64,000 nucleotides of DNA from Oceanisphaera pacifica (GCF_017498065.1 NZ_JAGDFX010000002.1:62001-126000), one strand, 5' to 3'. Shown: positions 1-9,484, counted from the stretch's first letter. Numbers and translations are program-made. The notes: a model not told the origin generated them from the sequence alone.

Positions 1-456
1 GCTCAGTAAGGTTTCAGCAATGCGTCCTGTCACATCCAAAAAGGCAAGATCACCTACCTTTTGGCTAGTGGTTTGCAAGCGATCCGCCATTTGTGCCGAT
101 ACCCGCATTAAAATTTCAGGGTTAACCTGAATCAGCTGACGAAACTTTTTATAGGAAATTTCTGCAACTTCACAGGGTGATTTAGCGCGCACCCAAGCAG
201 TACGTTCTGGGTTTTCTGTGTCTTCAAACAGCCCCAGCTCACCAATAAAATCCCCCTTATTAAGATAAGACAGGATCATTTCTTTACCATCTTCATCTTT
301 AATCAGTACCGACACTGAGCCCTTGACGATGTAATACAGGGTTTCTGCTTTTTCGCCTGCATGAATCAAAGAGCTTTTTGCCGGATACTTATGAATATGG
401 CAATGCGACAAAAACCATTCCAGGGTGGGATCACTTTGGGGCTTGCCAATAATCAT
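1..456 (-). CDS. crp: cAMP receptor protein CRP (partial, N-terminal 152 residues)
   Basis: Global transcription regulator that binds cAMP and activates catabolic promoters. The visible part starts at the cat at 454-456 and runs off the left edge, so the C-terminal helix-turn-helix is missing only because the window ends. The N-terminus ([20 protein letters not shown]) is nearly identical to E. coli CRP. The cAMP pocket is present (IGELGLFE near residue 70, followed by an ERTAWVRA segment). Relative to E. coli there are two extra residues before that Arg, and Thr replaces the Ser next to it. The gene is divergent from yhfA, as in E. coli. Confidence 0.97.
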   Translation of the reverse strand, partial: MIIGKPQSDPTLEWFLSHCHIHKYPAKSSLIHAGEKAETLYYIVKGSVSVLIKDEDGKEMILSYLNKGDFIGELGLFEDTENPERTAWVRAKSPCEVAEISYKKFRQLIQVNPEILMRVSAQMADRLQTTSQKVGDLAFLDVTGRIAETLLS

Positions 457-639
457 TTAACTTCCTCTTCATTATTTTTAATTTGCTCTGGGCTTAAGTC
501 TAACAAAATAGATGGCCCCGTGCGTACATCATTCTCTAGGATAAAAGTCTAATAGTTATCCATCAAGGCCGTGAAGGGTTATCTTGCTCGCCGAGCAGTA
601 TCCAATACGCTAATATAGCTATTTTAAGCAGGAGTTGAT

Positions 640-1044
640 ATGAAAGCTAAAGTAACGTGGTTAGAAGGCATGCGCTTTGAAGGACAGTCAGAGTCGGGGC
701 ATAAATTAATATTAGATGGAACCAATCCCGGCCAAGGTGCCAGCCCCATGGAGGCGGTATTATTAGGCGCCGGTGGTTGTAGCGCCATTGATGTGGTGTC
801 AATTTTAGAAAAAAGTCGTCAACAAATTAGTGGCTGTGAGGTTGAACTAGCAGCAGAGCGTGCCGAGCAAGCTCCACGGGTGTTTACCAATATTAATATG
901 CACTTTATTGTTACCGGCCAAGATTTGTCAGAAAAACGCGTTGCCCGCGCCATTGAACTATCCATGGAAAAGTACTGCTCAGTGATGAAAATGCTCGATA
1001 AAGCCTTAGTCGCCACCTCATCTTATGAAATTCATCAAGCTTAG
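640..1044 (+). CDS. yhfA: OsmC family protein YhfA
   Basis: OsmC/Ohr-superfamily protein of 134 residues, probably a cytoplasmic thiol peroxidase-like enzyme; the substrate of the YhfA branch is not established. The two cysteines expected of the active site are present: Cys47 in GAGGCSAIDV and Cys113 in MEKYCSVMKM. A clear ribosome binding site (GGAG at 631-634) precedes the ATG. The position divergent from crp and next to prkB matches E. coli, which supports the orthology call more than sequence alone. Confidence 0.9.
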   Translation: MKAKVTWLEGMRFEGQSESGHKLILDGTNPGQGASPMEAVLLGAGGCSAIDVVSILEKSRQQISGCEVELAAERAEQAPRVFTNINMHFIVTGQDLSEKRVARAIELSMEKYCSVMKMLDKALVATSSYEIHQA

Positions 1045-1106
1045 CCACAAACGGTAATGTTGAATAAAAATCGGTGTTTTTTAGGCTAGGTGCTGTCCTT
1101 CATCGC

Positions 1107-1976
1107 TTAACGTATTTTTCCGGTAGCCAGTAAGCGCTCGAGCATGGGGCGTAATATTAGCTCCATCACAAAGCTAACTTTACCGCCTGGCACCACTATA
1201 GTATTGCGCCGCGACATAAAAGAGCCGTCAATCATGGCCAATAGATAAGGGAAGTCGACCCCCTTAATACCGCGAAAACGGATCACCATCATACTTTCAT
1301 CGGCGCTGGGGATCACTTTAGCGCTAAAGGGATTAGAGGTATCGACGGTCGGAATACGTTGAAAATTAATATGGGTGCGAGAAAACTGCGGGGTAATAAA
1401 GTTAATATAATCTTCCATTGATCGCACAATAGAATCAGTAACAGCTTCTCGTGAGTGACCGCGCTCCGCCGTATCGCGGATCAACTTTTGGATCCACTCA
1501 AGGTTTACAATGGGCACCATGCCAATCAAAAGATCCACATGCAGGGCCACATTATGCTCATCGGTGACCACGCCGCCGTGTAAGCCTTCATAGAATAATA
1601 AGTTAGTATCATCAGGTAGCTGTTGGCTTGGGGTAAAGGTGCCTGGCATTTGATTAAAAGGTACAGCCTCATCAAAGGTATGCAAATAACGACGAAATTG
1701 CCCTGTACCTGTGTTGCCATATTCCTTAAAAAACTGCTCTAATAACTCAAAGTCGTTGGCTTCTGGTCCAAAATAGCTGATATGTCTGCCTTGCTCTCGG
1801 GCGCGGCGAATGGCCACGTCCATTTCTGGCCGAGTGTAGCGGTGAAAACTATCGCCTTCGAGCATGGCGGCTTTCACCCCCAGCTGGGCAAACATAGATT
1901 GAAACACCTCGGTAGAGGTTGAAGTGCCGGCACCTGAAGAGCCGGTCACTGCAATAATGGGGTGCTTGGCAGACAT
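1107..1976 (-). CDS. prkB: Phosphoribulokinase-like protein PrkB
   Basis: Protein of 289 residues, the same length as E. coli PrkB, and colinear with it. A P-loop (TGSSGAGTS, about residues 11-19) and the phosphoribulokinase/uridine kinase signatures are visible: EGDSFHRYTRPEMD near residue 40 and ISYFGPEANDF near residue 67. No Calvin-cycle genes are nearby, so a role in carbon fixation is not implied; the physiological substrate in enterobacteria is unsettled. It lies in the conserved block yheT-yheU-prkB / yhfA / crp and is transcribed upstream of yheU. Confidence 0.92.
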   Translation of the reverse strand: MSAKHPIIAVTGSSGAGTSTSTEVFQSMFAQLGVKAAMLEGDSFHRYTRPEMDVAIRRAREQGRHISYFGPEANDFELLEQFFKEYGNTGTGQFRRYLHTFDEAVPFNQMPGTFTPSQQLPDDTNLLFYEGLHGGVVTDEHNVALHVDLLIGMVPIVNLEWIQKLIRDTAERGHSREAVTDSIVRSMEDYINFITPQFSRTHINFQRIPTVDTSNPFSAKVIPSADESMMVIRFRGIKGVDFPYLLAMIDGSFMSRRNTIVVPGGKVSFVMELILRPMLERLLATGKIR

Positions 1977-2033
1977 AAAAACCCTAAAAATGATAAATCG
2001 GTGAATGTTTATACGCAGTACGCTGGGGTGAGG

Positions 2034-2258
2034 TCAAGACTTGTCACTAAACTGTGCTGCGGGAAGTATGTTCACGCTTTCATGTAACTCACTATAGACT
2101 ATGACCGCCTCACGGCTTTTAAGTTGCTGTTTAACTTGCAGAACTTTTTCAGGTAATGACACATCTTCTGCACCATATTCGGTTCCTTCTCGCAATACAA
2201 ACTGCTCTATTAAATTATTCAGTGTCTCTTCATTTAAATCTGTATAAGGAATAATCAC
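2034..2258 (-). CDS. yheU: YheU family protein
   Basis: Small cytoplasmic protein of 74 residues matching the uncharacterised YheU family over its whole length. Conserved blocks seen are an IPYTDL start, NLIEQFVLREGTEYG near residue 16 and the C-terminal VIVYSELHESVNI. The start codon overlaps the stop of yheT by 4 bp (2255-2258), so translation is probably coupled. The function is unknown; the name rests on family match and on its position between yheT and prkB. Confidence 0.9.
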   Translation of the reverse strand: MIIPYTDLNEETLNNLIEQFVLREGTEYGAEDVSLPEKVLQVKQQLKSREAVIVYSELHESVNILPAAQFSDKS

Positions 2259-3241
2259 TGGTCTTTATCCTTTAAATAAGGTGGCCATTGCTGCACCAGC
2301 CATTGTGTTATACGGGGGTTTAGCCAAAAATGAGGACGCCATGGCGAGCCTTGTATAAAGCCTAAATGTCCACCGCCGCGACTTAGCTCATAGGTAATGG
2401 CAGGCGGTATATCACTGGCATCGGGGATCACAGTGTCATCCATAAAAGGATCGTCAGCAGCATGTATGATCAAAGTTTGAGTGCTAATTTTTTCTAGCAT
2501 AGGCAAACCCGAGCAGCTTTGGTAGTAATCTTGTGCACTGCTAAAGCCATGTACTGGGGCCGTAATTTTATCATCAAACTCACGTAAACTCGTGATGCTA
2601 TTAAGCTCGCTAAACCCTGACAGTTGTGGGTGACGACGAAGCTTTTGTTGCCAGTTCTCTTTCATGCCTTTGAGTAAGTAGCCTTGATAACAGCGTGAGA
2701 GGCCTAAATTAATACGATCTGCACAGGCTGATAATTGTAAGGGTGCCGATACAACAGCCGCAGCACATAAAGGAGTACGCGAGTGCTTGGCTAAATAGTT
2801 AATAAGCATATTCCCCCCTAAAGAGTAACCAATGGCGGCAATAGGGCGTTCGGGGTAACGCTGGCGTAGCAGTGTGAGTAAGTAATGCGGATCTTCGGTG
2901 GCACCGGAGTGATAAGATGTTAAAAAGCGATTCGGCTCGCCACTGCAGCCACGAAAATGCATTAACACCGCCTGCCAGCCTTGCTGGTGTATTGCCGCCA
3001 TCATGCCTTGAATGTAGTGCGACTCAATACTGCCCTCTAGCCCATGAAACAACACCACTAACGGCTTTTGTGTTCCTTGCTCAGGTAAGCCCCATGCAAG
3101 ATCAACAAAGTCACCATCAGGCAATTCTAAGCGTTCGCGTTTATGGGATATGCGCTGTCGGTGCAAATACTTAGCAAAAATGGTTTGTATATGGGAATTG
3201 CGTGCCCACCATGGCGGCTGAAACGCGCTAGTATGTATCAT
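2255..3241 (-). CDS. yheT: Alpha/beta hydrolase YheT
   Basis: Alpha/beta-hydrolase of 328 residues from the YheT/ABHD1-3 group, probably a carboxylesterase or acyl hydrolase acting on an unidentified substrate. The nucleophile elbow is GYSLGGNM (about residue 145), preceded by an LFHGLEGS oxyanion-hole segment near residue 66. The acid is in HAADDPFMDD and the histidine in GGGHLGF. The family N-terminal motif PPWWARNSHIQTI is intact. It precedes yheU and prkB in an apparent operon, as in E. coli. Confidence 0.92.
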   Translation of the reverse strand: MIHTSAFQPPWWARNSHIQTIFAKYLHRQRISHKRERLELPDGDFVDLAWGLPEQGTQKPLVVLFHGLEGSIESHYIQGMMAAIHQQGWQAVLMHFRGCSGEPNRFLTSYHSGATEDPHYLLTLLRQRYPERPIAAIGYSLGGNMLINYLAKHSRTPLCAAAVVSAPLQLSACADRINLGLSRCYQGYLLKGMKENWQQKLRRHPQLSGFSELNSITSLREFDDKITAPVHGFSSAQDYYQSCSGLPMLEKISTQTLIIHAADDPFMDDTVIPDASDIPPAITYELSRGGGHLGFIQGSPWRPHFWLNPRITQWLVQQWPPYLKDKDQ

Positions 3242-3397
3242 ACAGTCTGCTGCTCAACATATAAAAAGGCCCACTTAAAGCAGATAAAATCCGTAAAATA
3301 AAAGGGGATAATCACATTCAATCGTCTAAAGTACTGGGCAGCGGCAATAAAATCGAGTAAAACAACGCTTTTATTGAATTATTTTGCTGAGTACACC

Positions 3398-3991
3398 ATG
3401 GATTTCCCTCTGTTAGCATCCGTTGCTGGCTTTGCGTTTGCCTCTTGCGGCACTCCTGGCCCCAATAATATGCTACTAACCAATTCTGCCACTCGCTTTG
3501 GCTATCGGCCTACCTTAAAGCTGTTGCTGGGCATTATGTTTGGCTTGCAGCTGTTGATGTTGCTCACCGCTCTGGGGTTAGGTCAGCTATTTTTACGGTG
3601 GCCTAGCTTGCAGTGGGGGCTTAAAATAGTGGGCAGTGGCTATTTATTATGGCTGGCTTGGAATATTAGCCGTGCCTCAGCAAAAGAGGCGGATGAAACC
3701 ACGGCTACCATGAGTTGGCAGCAAGGTGCTTTGTTTCAATTTCTTAACCCTAAAGCCTGGTTAATGGCGGTGTCGGCGATCAGTGGTTTTACCCTAGCTG
3801 GTGAGCAATATTGGCCATCAGCATGGACAGTGCTGGCTATATTTTTATCTCTAGGGCTAGTCACCGGACATATTTGGGCTTTTTTGGGTCTTAACTTGCG
3901 CCGTTGGTTACATACCCCAACAGACTGGCAGCGCTTTAATTATGCCATGGCACTGCTGACTGCAGCCAGTGTATTTATGATTTGGCGCTAA
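3398..3991 (+). CDS. LysE/RhtB family amino-acid exporter
   Basis: Inner-membrane protein of about 197 residues with six predicted hydrophobic helices, typical of the LysE/RhtB family that exports amino acids or homoserine lactones. The family signature TPGPNNMLLTNSATRFGYR lies near the N-terminus, and NPKAWLMAVSAI marks the middle of the protein. An upstream in-frame TTG at 3374 would add eight residues, but the ATG at 3398 gives the usual family N-terminus. The substrate cannot be told from sequence. It is divergent from yheT. Confidence 0.85.
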   Translation: MDFPLLASVAGFAFASCGTPGPNNMLLTNSATRFGYRPTLKLLLGIMFGLQLLMLLTALGLGQLFLRWPSLQWGLKIVGSGYLLWLAWNISRASAKEADETTATMSWQQGALFQFLNPKAWLMAVSAISGFTLAGEQYWPSAWTVLAIFLSLGLVTGHIWAFLGLNLRRWLHTPTDWQRFNYAMALLTAASVFMIWR

Positions 3992-4078
3992 GCGATATTT
4001 CTACCTATTCGTTACTGTTTAATGCCAATAGGTGTAAAATCTCGGCGTTTTTGTTTTTCTAACCTTAAGGTTGTCATA

Positions 4079-5200
4079 GTGTCAGACACGGATTTATTTA
4101 AAGATATTCGTCCCTACCGGGATGAGGAAGTCGCAGGTGCCATTCAGCGTTTGATCCGCGACGAAGAGTTTATTAGTGCGATTGCGCATTATCGTTTTGC
4201 CGCGCTTTCTAATGTGGGTGGCCCTATTATTAAGGCGCTAATTCGTCTGTATTTAAGCTGGCGCTGGCGCAAGCTCAACACGGTACGCGAAATACAGCAA
4301 GAAGTGGCCAGCTACATGAGTAATATGATCAGCAAAACCACCCAAGGTGTGACCTATTCAGGGCTAGATAAACTCGACCCTAATAAGGGGTATTTATTTA
4401 TCTCTAATCACAGAGATATCGCCATGGATCCTGCCTTTGTTAATTGGGGCTTGCACACCAATGGCTTTAATACGGTACGCATTGCCATTGGCGATAACTT
4501 ATTGCGCAAACCCTGCGCGGCGGAGCTCATGCGGCTAAATAAAAGCTTTATTGTTAAACGTGCCATGAAAGGCCCGCGCGAAATGATGAAAGCTTTTAGT
4601 CAGCTATCGGCGTATTTACGTCACTCGCTAGATGAAAACCAGTCTATTTGGATTGCTCAAAAAGAAGGGCGAGCCAAAGACGGGTGTGATAAAACCGACC
4701 CCGCTATTCTTAAAATGTTTTATATGGAAGGGAAACGCCAAAAAATTCCGTTTGCCGATTACATTAAAACGCTTAACCTTGTGCCCGTGTCTATTTCGTA
4801 TGAATACGATCCCGGCGATCAAGCGAAAGCGCGAGAACTCTACGCCACATCAACATCTCAAGGTGCGTACGAGAAGCGCGAGTTTGAAGATGTAGAAAGC
4901 ATAGTGCAGGGCATAGTGGGGCAAAAAGGGCGAGTGCATGTGGCATTTGGCGAGCCGCTACAAGCAGAGTTTGATAATGCTGATCAACTAGCGAGCGCCA
5001 TTGATCAACAAATTTATGCCAATTATCATTTATTTCCGACTAATTTATTAGCCGCAGGGCAAACGTTAGACGGGCATGAAGAAGAAGCTAAAGTCTTTGC
5101 ACAACATATAGCAGCCGTGCCTTCAGAGTTAAAAGACATCGTTTTAGCTATGTATGCTAAGCCGGTTGAAAATAGTCTTCATGCCAATGAACGAGTGTAG
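4079..5200 (+). CDS. 1-acyl-sn-glycerol-3-phosphate acyltransferase family protein
   Basis: Predicted PlsC-type glycerolipid acyltransferase of about 373 residues. The acceptor motif appears as SNHRDIAMDP, a variant of the canonical NHX4D with one extra residue, and a second motif resembles the family's EGTR block (KEGRAKDG). The N-terminus DLFKDIRPYRDEE is shared by a marine gammaproteobacterial subfamily that I recall as uncharacterised. An in-frame ATG at 4022 would add 19 residues of poor similarity, so the GTG at 4079 is preferred. It probably acts at the cytoplasmic membrane in phospholipid remodelling; that is inference from the family. Confidence 0.78.
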   Translation: MSDTDLFKDIRPYRDEEVAGAIQRLIRDEEFISAIAHYRFAALSNVGGPIIKALIRLYLSWRWRKLNTVREIQQEVASYMSNMISKTTQGVTYSGLDKLDPNKGYLFISNHRDIAMDPAFVNWGLHTNGFNTVRIAIGDNLLRKPCAAELMRLNKSFIVKRAMKGPREMMKAFSQLSAYLRHSLDENQSIWIAQKEGRAKDGCDKTDPAILKMFYMEGKRQKIPFADYIKTLNLVPVSISYEYDPGDQAKARELYATSTSQGAYEKREFEDVESIVQGIVGQKGRVHVAFGEPLQAEFDNADQLASAIDQQIYANYHLFPTNLLAAGQTLDGHEEEAKVFAQHIAAVPSELKDIVLAMYAKPVENSLHANERV

Positions 5201-5213
5201 CAATTTAGCATTA

Positions 5214-5645
5214 TCAACAAGTAAGTTTGAGTTGCCATAAGGGTGGGTCGGGCACTGGTAGTTGGGCGAGGTAGTCTAGCAAGCCGCCGTGCCCTGCACT
5301 GGGTGGGTGCAGGGCAAGTTGCTGTAACAGCTCTTGTTGTTGCCAGCGCTCAAGATTAAGCTCATGTTGCAATAGCGCTAAGTAATCATCGTTATCAAGC
5401 TTAGGTTTAAGCTGGCGACGCAGTGCCCGCCATTGTTCAAACATGCTCAGCCTGCTGGTTAAAAGCGGCATAAAGTGTGATGCTTGTGTGGTTAAACCTT
5501 GGGCTTCTAGCATCACCAGTAACAGTAGTAAGTTAACGTTAGCGCCGTACTCATCTTGTAACTGCAAACACGCTTGTGCCACACCTGGGCGTGCATAATG
5601 CTGGGCGCTAAATTGCCAAAACTGTTCTGCACTTGGTATTTTCAT
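5214..5645 (-). CDS. TIGR02444 family protein
   Basis: Hypothetical protein of 143 residues that matches the TIGR02444/DUF2390 family by its pattern: an EQFWQFSAQHYARPGV start, NLLLLLVMLEAQG near residue 40, and a helical leucine/glutamine-rich remainder. The family has no assigned function. The ATG at 5645 is chosen because it follows an AGGTGA ribosome binding site; an upstream ATG would add eight residues. It lies just downstream of yheS on the same strand, an arrangement I recall from Vibrio-type genomes. Confidence 0.75.
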   Translation of the reverse strand: MKIPSAEQFWQFSAQHYARPGVAQACLQLQDEYGANVNLLLLLVMLEAQGLTTQASHFMPLLTSRLSMFEQWRALRRQLKPKLDNDDYLALLQHELNLERWQQQELLQQLALHPPSAGHGGLLDYLAQLPVPDPPLWQLKLTC

Positions 5646-5724
5646 TAAAATCACCTCGCATATTAACATTTAGCCCCTTTAACGCTCACTGGCCTTTTTT
5701 AGCTAACCACAGACGGCTTAAAGC

Positions 5725-7635
5725 TTACGGCTGCTCCGTGGGGTCTTCTAATAATTCTAGTTGCTCTTGTTGTTCTAGCCACTGAGCTTCGGTATCGGCT
5801 AATTGTTGCTGCAGTGGAATTTGAGCTTTAAGCAATTGCTGCAAGTTCGCTTTTTGCTCAGCGGTGTAAATATCAGGGTCGGCCAGCTGTTGTTCAATGT
5901 CAGCCAGTTGTTGCTGACACTGATCCATTTCCTTTTCAAGTTTAGCAATGGCTTTGCGTAATGGTTGAGTTAATTGGCGCAGCTCTGCTTGACGGCGTTT
6001 TTCGGCCTTGCGGTTTTGTGCAGAATTATCGCTCGTTGTATGAATAGCTTCAGGTTGCGCTGCTTTATCTTGTGCCATTAACCACTGATGATAATCATCA
6101 ATATCCCCATCAAAAGGCTGAACTTTGCCGCTATCGACTAAGTAAAACTCATCTGTAGTTGCGCGTAGTAAGTGCCTGTCGTGAGAGACGATGACCATGG
6201 CGCCTTCAAAAAACTGCAAAGCCATGGTGAGGGCTTCGCGCATGTCTAAGTCAAGGTGGTTGGTCGGCTCATCCAGTAGTAGTAAGTTGGGCTTTTGATA
6301 GACAATGAGCGCCAGCACTAAGCGCGCTTTTTCGCCCCCCGAAAAAGGCCCGACTGGGTCGTTAACTTTGTCACCTTTAAAGTCGAAACCACCTAAATAG
6401 TCACGCAAGTTTTGCTCGGTGGCGCTGGGGTCAATACGAGATAAGTGCATTAACGGTGAGGAGTCTAGGTGTAAGCTTTCTAGCTGATGCTGAGCAAAAT
6501 ACCCTAAAGAAATGCCGGGGTTGGCGACTAACTTGCCGGATAAAGGAGCTAACTCGCCGGATAACAACTTAATAAAGGTCGATTTACCGGCGCCATTTCT
6601 TCCTAATAAGCCAATGCGCGAGCCGGGCACAAGGTTAAGCTTAATATCCGATAAAATAATATGACTACCATAACCTGCTGAGAGCTTTTCCATGGTGATC
6701 AAGGGAACAGGCAAGCTGCTGGGCGCTAAAAACTTAAAGGTAAAAGGCGAGTCGACCAAGGCAGGCAGTACTCGCTCCATGCGCTCCATGGCTTTAAGGC
6801 GGCTTTGAGCTTGTTTAGCCTTGGTCGCTTTATAACGAAAGCGGTCTACATAGTCTTGCATGTGGCTGAGTTCACGCTGTTGTTTTTCAAACATAGACTG
6901 TTGCAATACTAACTTTTCGGCGCGTAAACGCTCAAAGTCTGAGTAGTTACCGCTATACTCGTTTAACTGGCTATTCTCAATATGAATAATACGATTGACG
7001 ACGGCATCTAAAAAGTCTCTATCGTGAGAGATTAATATCAACGTTCCCGAGTAGCTTTTTAACCAGCGTTCTAGCCAAATAACCGCATCTAAATCAAGGT
7101 GGTTAGTGGGCTCATCCAGCAACAATAGGTCGGATCGACAAATTAAAGCTTGTGCTAAGTTAAGCCGCATCCGCCAGCCCCCAGAAAAGGAGCTAACAGG
7201 GCGGCTTTGGGTGTCGTTAGCAAAGCCTAAACCATGAAGTAATTCACCTGCGCGTGCATGAATATGATAGCCGCCGTGGATCTCGAACTTGCCATGCAGC
7301 TCGGCAATGGCAATACCATCTTGCTGCTGCTCTGCCTGTTCGAGTTCGCGACACAAGCGACGATATTCTTTATCGCCATCAATCACATAGTCCAGTGCTG
7401 AACAGGCCAAGGCAGGGGTTTCTTGGGCCACCGTAGACAGCTGCCAGTCTGCGGGTAGATAAAACTGGCCGGCATCTAGGCTAAGTTCGCCTTTAAATAA
7501 CGCGAACAGAGTTGATTTACCACAACCATTTTTACCGACTAAGCCCACTTTATGGCCACCGTGAATGGTAGCGCTGGTGTCTTTAAGTAGCGGGCGTCCG
7601 CCTCTAAGGAGTTCAATTTGGCTGAGGGTAATCAT
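5725..7635 (-). CDS. yheS: ABC-F ATPase YheS
   Basis: ABC-F family protein of 636 residues (E. coli YheS has 637), a soluble tandem ATPase with no membrane domain; the family works on the ribosome. Two complete nucleotide-binding domains are visible: Walker A GLVGKNGCGKST and GLLGRNGAGKST, signatures SFSGGWRMRL and PFSGGEKARL, and two LLLDEPTNHLD Walker B segments. A charged linker separates them, and the C-terminus is a glutamine-rich coiled coil. It probably heads the TIGR02444 gene in one transcript. Confidence 0.94.
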   Translation of the reverse strand: MITLSQIELLRGGRPLLKDTSATIHGGHKVGLVGKNGCGKSTLFALFKGELSLDAGQFYLPADWQLSTVAQETPALACSALDYVIDGDKEYRRLCRELEQAEQQQDGIAIAELHGKFEIHGGYHIHARAGELLHGLGFANDTQSRPVSSFSGGWRMRLNLAQALICRSDLLLLDEPTNHLDLDAVIWLERWLKSYSGTLILISHDRDFLDAVVNRIIHIENSQLNEYSGNYSDFERLRAEKLVLQQSMFEKQQRELSHMQDYVDRFRYKATKAKQAQSRLKAMERMERVLPALVDSPFTFKFLAPSSLPVPLITMEKLSAGYGSHIILSDIKLNLVPGSRIGLLGRNGAGKSTFIKLLSGELAPLSGKLVANPGISLGYFAQHQLESLHLDSSPLMHLSRIDPSATEQNLRDYLGGFDFKGDKVNDPVGPFSGGEKARLVLALIVYQKPNLLLLDEPTNHLDLDMREALTMALQFFEGAMVIVSHDRHLLRATTDEFYLVDSGKVQPFDGDIDDYHQWLMAQDKAAQPEAIHTTSDNSAQNRKAEKRRQAELRQLTQPLRKAIAKLEKEMDQCQQQLADIEQQLADPDIYTAEQKANLQQLLKAQIPLQQQLADTEAQWLEQQEQLELLEDPTEQP

Positions 7636-7669
7636 AAGGCTCTATTGTGGATTAATGATGCGAGCTATT

Positions 7670-8356
7670 TTACCCGTTTTTAACGCCAGTATCATTGCCC
7701 GTGCTTAACCAATGCGCACAAGCTTGTTCAAACTCGCTCACCGAAGACAATCCGTGCTGTAACACTAACTGTTCGAGTTGTGGCGTTTTGCTTAAATCGC
7801 GTAAAATACACAACAATGCACATTGTTGCTTTATTGTGTCGCTATCTGCATTAAAAATCTGCTTACATTCAGCTTCTTGCGCTGATGTTAAACGAAAATC
7901 GCTGGGGTTATCGCTAATGCTTTGTAATAACGTACCGAGGTTCTTTAACTGCCTTGGCTGATGGCGCAGTAATTCATCATGTATTACCCAACATAAACGG
8001 CCATAAGCACCTTGCCAGTCTTGTGGTTCTTGCCAATGGGCGAGGCGTGTTGCACATTCACTAATTAAGGCTGAATGAATGCGGCCAGCGTGAGTAGGCT
8101 GGGTTAGGCGAGGTGAAAATGCCAGCTGGCTCACTCGGCTATGGGCAAAGCTGTGCCATGCAAATAGCGTATTAGCGGGTAAAAAAACGACATCTTGGTT
8201 TGTTAATGGATAATAATATCGGCCTAGCTGTAAAAGCCCACCGCCTTGGTGTATGACCAATAATCGGCCTTTAAGGTGGCGTTGGCGTTTTCCTGGGCTT
8301 AAGTGAGCCAGCTCAAGAAGCTGATAATCAATACTGTACTGGGCGCTTGTAGTCAT
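7670..8356 (-). CDS. AraC-like cupin-domain protein
   Basis: Protein of 228 residues. The N-terminal 100 residues look like an AraC-type sensor cupin (GGGLLQLGRYYYPLTNQDVVFLPANTLFAW). The C-terminal part is alpha-helical, and only one weak helix-turn-helix-like stretch is visible near LVLQHGLSSVSEFEQACAHWL, the second half of an AraC DNA-binding domain. The first half of that domain is poorly preserved. It may be a transcription regulator of a divergent AraC subgroup; the ligand and targets are unknown. It diverges from yheV, 60 bp away. Confidence 0.6.
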   Translation of the reverse strand: MTTSAQYSIDYQLLELAHLSPGKRQRHLKGRLLVIHQGGGLLQLGRYYYPLTNQDVVFLPANTLFAWHSFAHSRVSQLAFSPRLTQPTHAGRIHSALISECATRLAHWQEPQDWQGAYGRLCWVIHDELLRHQPRQLKNLGTLLQSISDNPSDFRLTSAQEAECKQIFNADSDTIKQQCALLCILRDLSKTPQLEQLVLQHGLSSVSEFEQACAHWLSTGNDTGVKNG

Positions 8357-8416
8357 TGTGATTGGTTCATTTTTGGCGGAGAATTCAAGAAAGGTTTGTT
8401 TTTAGGATGTAACACC

Positions 8417-8617
8417 ATGGAAACCCGTCGTAAAAAGCGCTTTATTGCTGGAGCCATTTGCCCCAGTTGTAGCGAAAGTGACTCTATGATGCTGTATCTG
8501 GAGCACGGTGTCGAGAAAGTAGAGTGCGTCAGCTGTGGCCATAGCCAAAGTCAAACAGATGAACAGGTAGCCAAAGCGAGCCAAGGCGATCTCATCGGCA
8601 TCTTCAAACCCGAGTAA
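8417..8617 (+). CDS. yheV: YheV family zinc-ribbon protein
   Basis: Small protein of 66 residues with two zinc-ribbon knuckles (CPSC and CVSCGH) separated by about 22 residues. The N-terminus RRKKRFIAGAICP and the C-terminus IGIFKPE match E. coli YheV end to end. The ATG at 8417 follows TAGGA at 8403-8407; a longer in-frame reading from 8303 overlaps the divergent cupin gene and lacks similarity. The family has no known function. Proximity to slyD, slyX and fkpA repeats the enterobacterial cluster. Confidence 0.88.
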   Translation: METRRKKRFIAGAICPSCSESDSMMLYLEHGVEKVECVSCGHSQSQTDEQVAKASQGDLIGIFKPE

Positions 8618-8627
8618 TCTTGTCGCT

Positions 8628-8712
8628 CGCCTTACGCTATACGCCGCCGCTGTACGAAAAAAATCAAAAACTGGCGCTGTTCTAACCTGTAAGCGCTGCT
8701 TTAGCTGCGCGG
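8628..8712. repeat. Intergenic mosaic repeat: one tacgc module and one REP-like hairpin
   Basis: Starts 11 bp after the yheV stop. It holds a short copy of the tacgc-rich module (CGCTGTACGAAAAAAATC end at about 8648-8665) and, at 8689-8712, a hairpin of the REP-like family with a GTAA instead of GTAG head, stem GCGC/GCGC and loop TGCTTTAGCT. It is the smallest mosaic in the window. Confidence 0.65.
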
Positions 8713-8837
8713 TGGTTGGTTTTGTTTACATTAAAAGTTAACCATTCATCATTAAACATTGTCGTTTGGGTGTTTGGTTTAAACCCGCTTGGGCATACTG
8801 TATGCTAACTGACAAAATTTATAGATAGGTTAATCTA

Positions 8838-9350
8838 ATGAGCATTTCAGAAAACAAAGTAGTCACACTCGACTTTGCTGTTACCAATATTGACGGTGAA
8901 ATTCTTGACTCAACAGAAGACAAGCAGCCGCTTGAATACTTACATGGCACAGGCTATTTAGTCCTCGGATTAGAAGCGGTATTAGAGGGTAAAGCGGCTG
9001 ATGAAGAGTTTGATGTGACCTTAACGCCAGACCAAGCTTACGGCGATCGCGATGATAACTTAGTACAGTCGGTACCCGGTGAGTTATTTGACGGCATGGA
9101 AGTGGCAGAAGGCGATACCTTTGTTGCTGAAACCGACGATGGTCATCGTCCTGTAACCATAGTTGAAGTGGCAGAAGAATATGTAAAAGTAGACGGTAAT
9201 CATCCGCTAGCCGGCATGACGCTAACCTTTAAAGGGGTAGTGCGCGCCATACGTGAGGCCACTGAAGAAGAAGTTGCCCATGGCCATGTGCATGGTGAAC
9301 ATGATCATGAACATAGCGCCGATGGCGGCTGCTGCGGACACAACCACTAA
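8838..9350 (+). CDS. slyD: FKBP-type peptidyl-prolyl isomerase SlyD
   Basis: Cytoplasmic prolyl isomerase and chaperone of 170 residues, also a nickel/zinc-binding protein in hydrogenase maturation in E. coli. The FKBP halves (LDSTEDKQPLEYLHGTG; VVRAIREATEEE) flank the inserted chaperone flap (about residues 70-125). The metal-binding tail is short but typical: HGHVHGEHDHEH followed by GGCCGHNH. A Rho-independent terminator follows closely. No hydrogenase genes are present here, so the metal role is not supported by context. Confidence 0.95.
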   Translation: MSISENKVVTLDFAVTNIDGEILDSTEDKQPLEYLHGTGYLVLGLEAVLEGKAADEEFDVTLTPDQAYGDRDDNLVQSVPGELFDGMEVAEGDTFVAETDDGHRPVTIVEVAEEYVKVDGNHPLAGMTLTFKGVVRAIREATEEEVAHGHVHGEHDHEHSADGGCCGHNH

Positions 9351-9381
9351 TATCTGCACTATTGGTTGCACAACAATGAAC

Positions 9382-9410
9382 AAAAAAGGCGCCAAGGCGC
9401 CTTTTTTATT
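9382..9410 (+). terminator. Rho-independent terminator of slyD
   Basis: GGCGCC-AA-GGCGCC hairpin followed by CTTTTTTATT, and preceded by a run of A, 31 bp after the slyD stop codon. Confidence 0.9.
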
Positions 9411-9484
9411 GCTTACAACGCGCTCATCATCAAAGTATTATACCAATCGTACTAAAGAAGTGGTCAGCTTTACTTGCTGCAAAA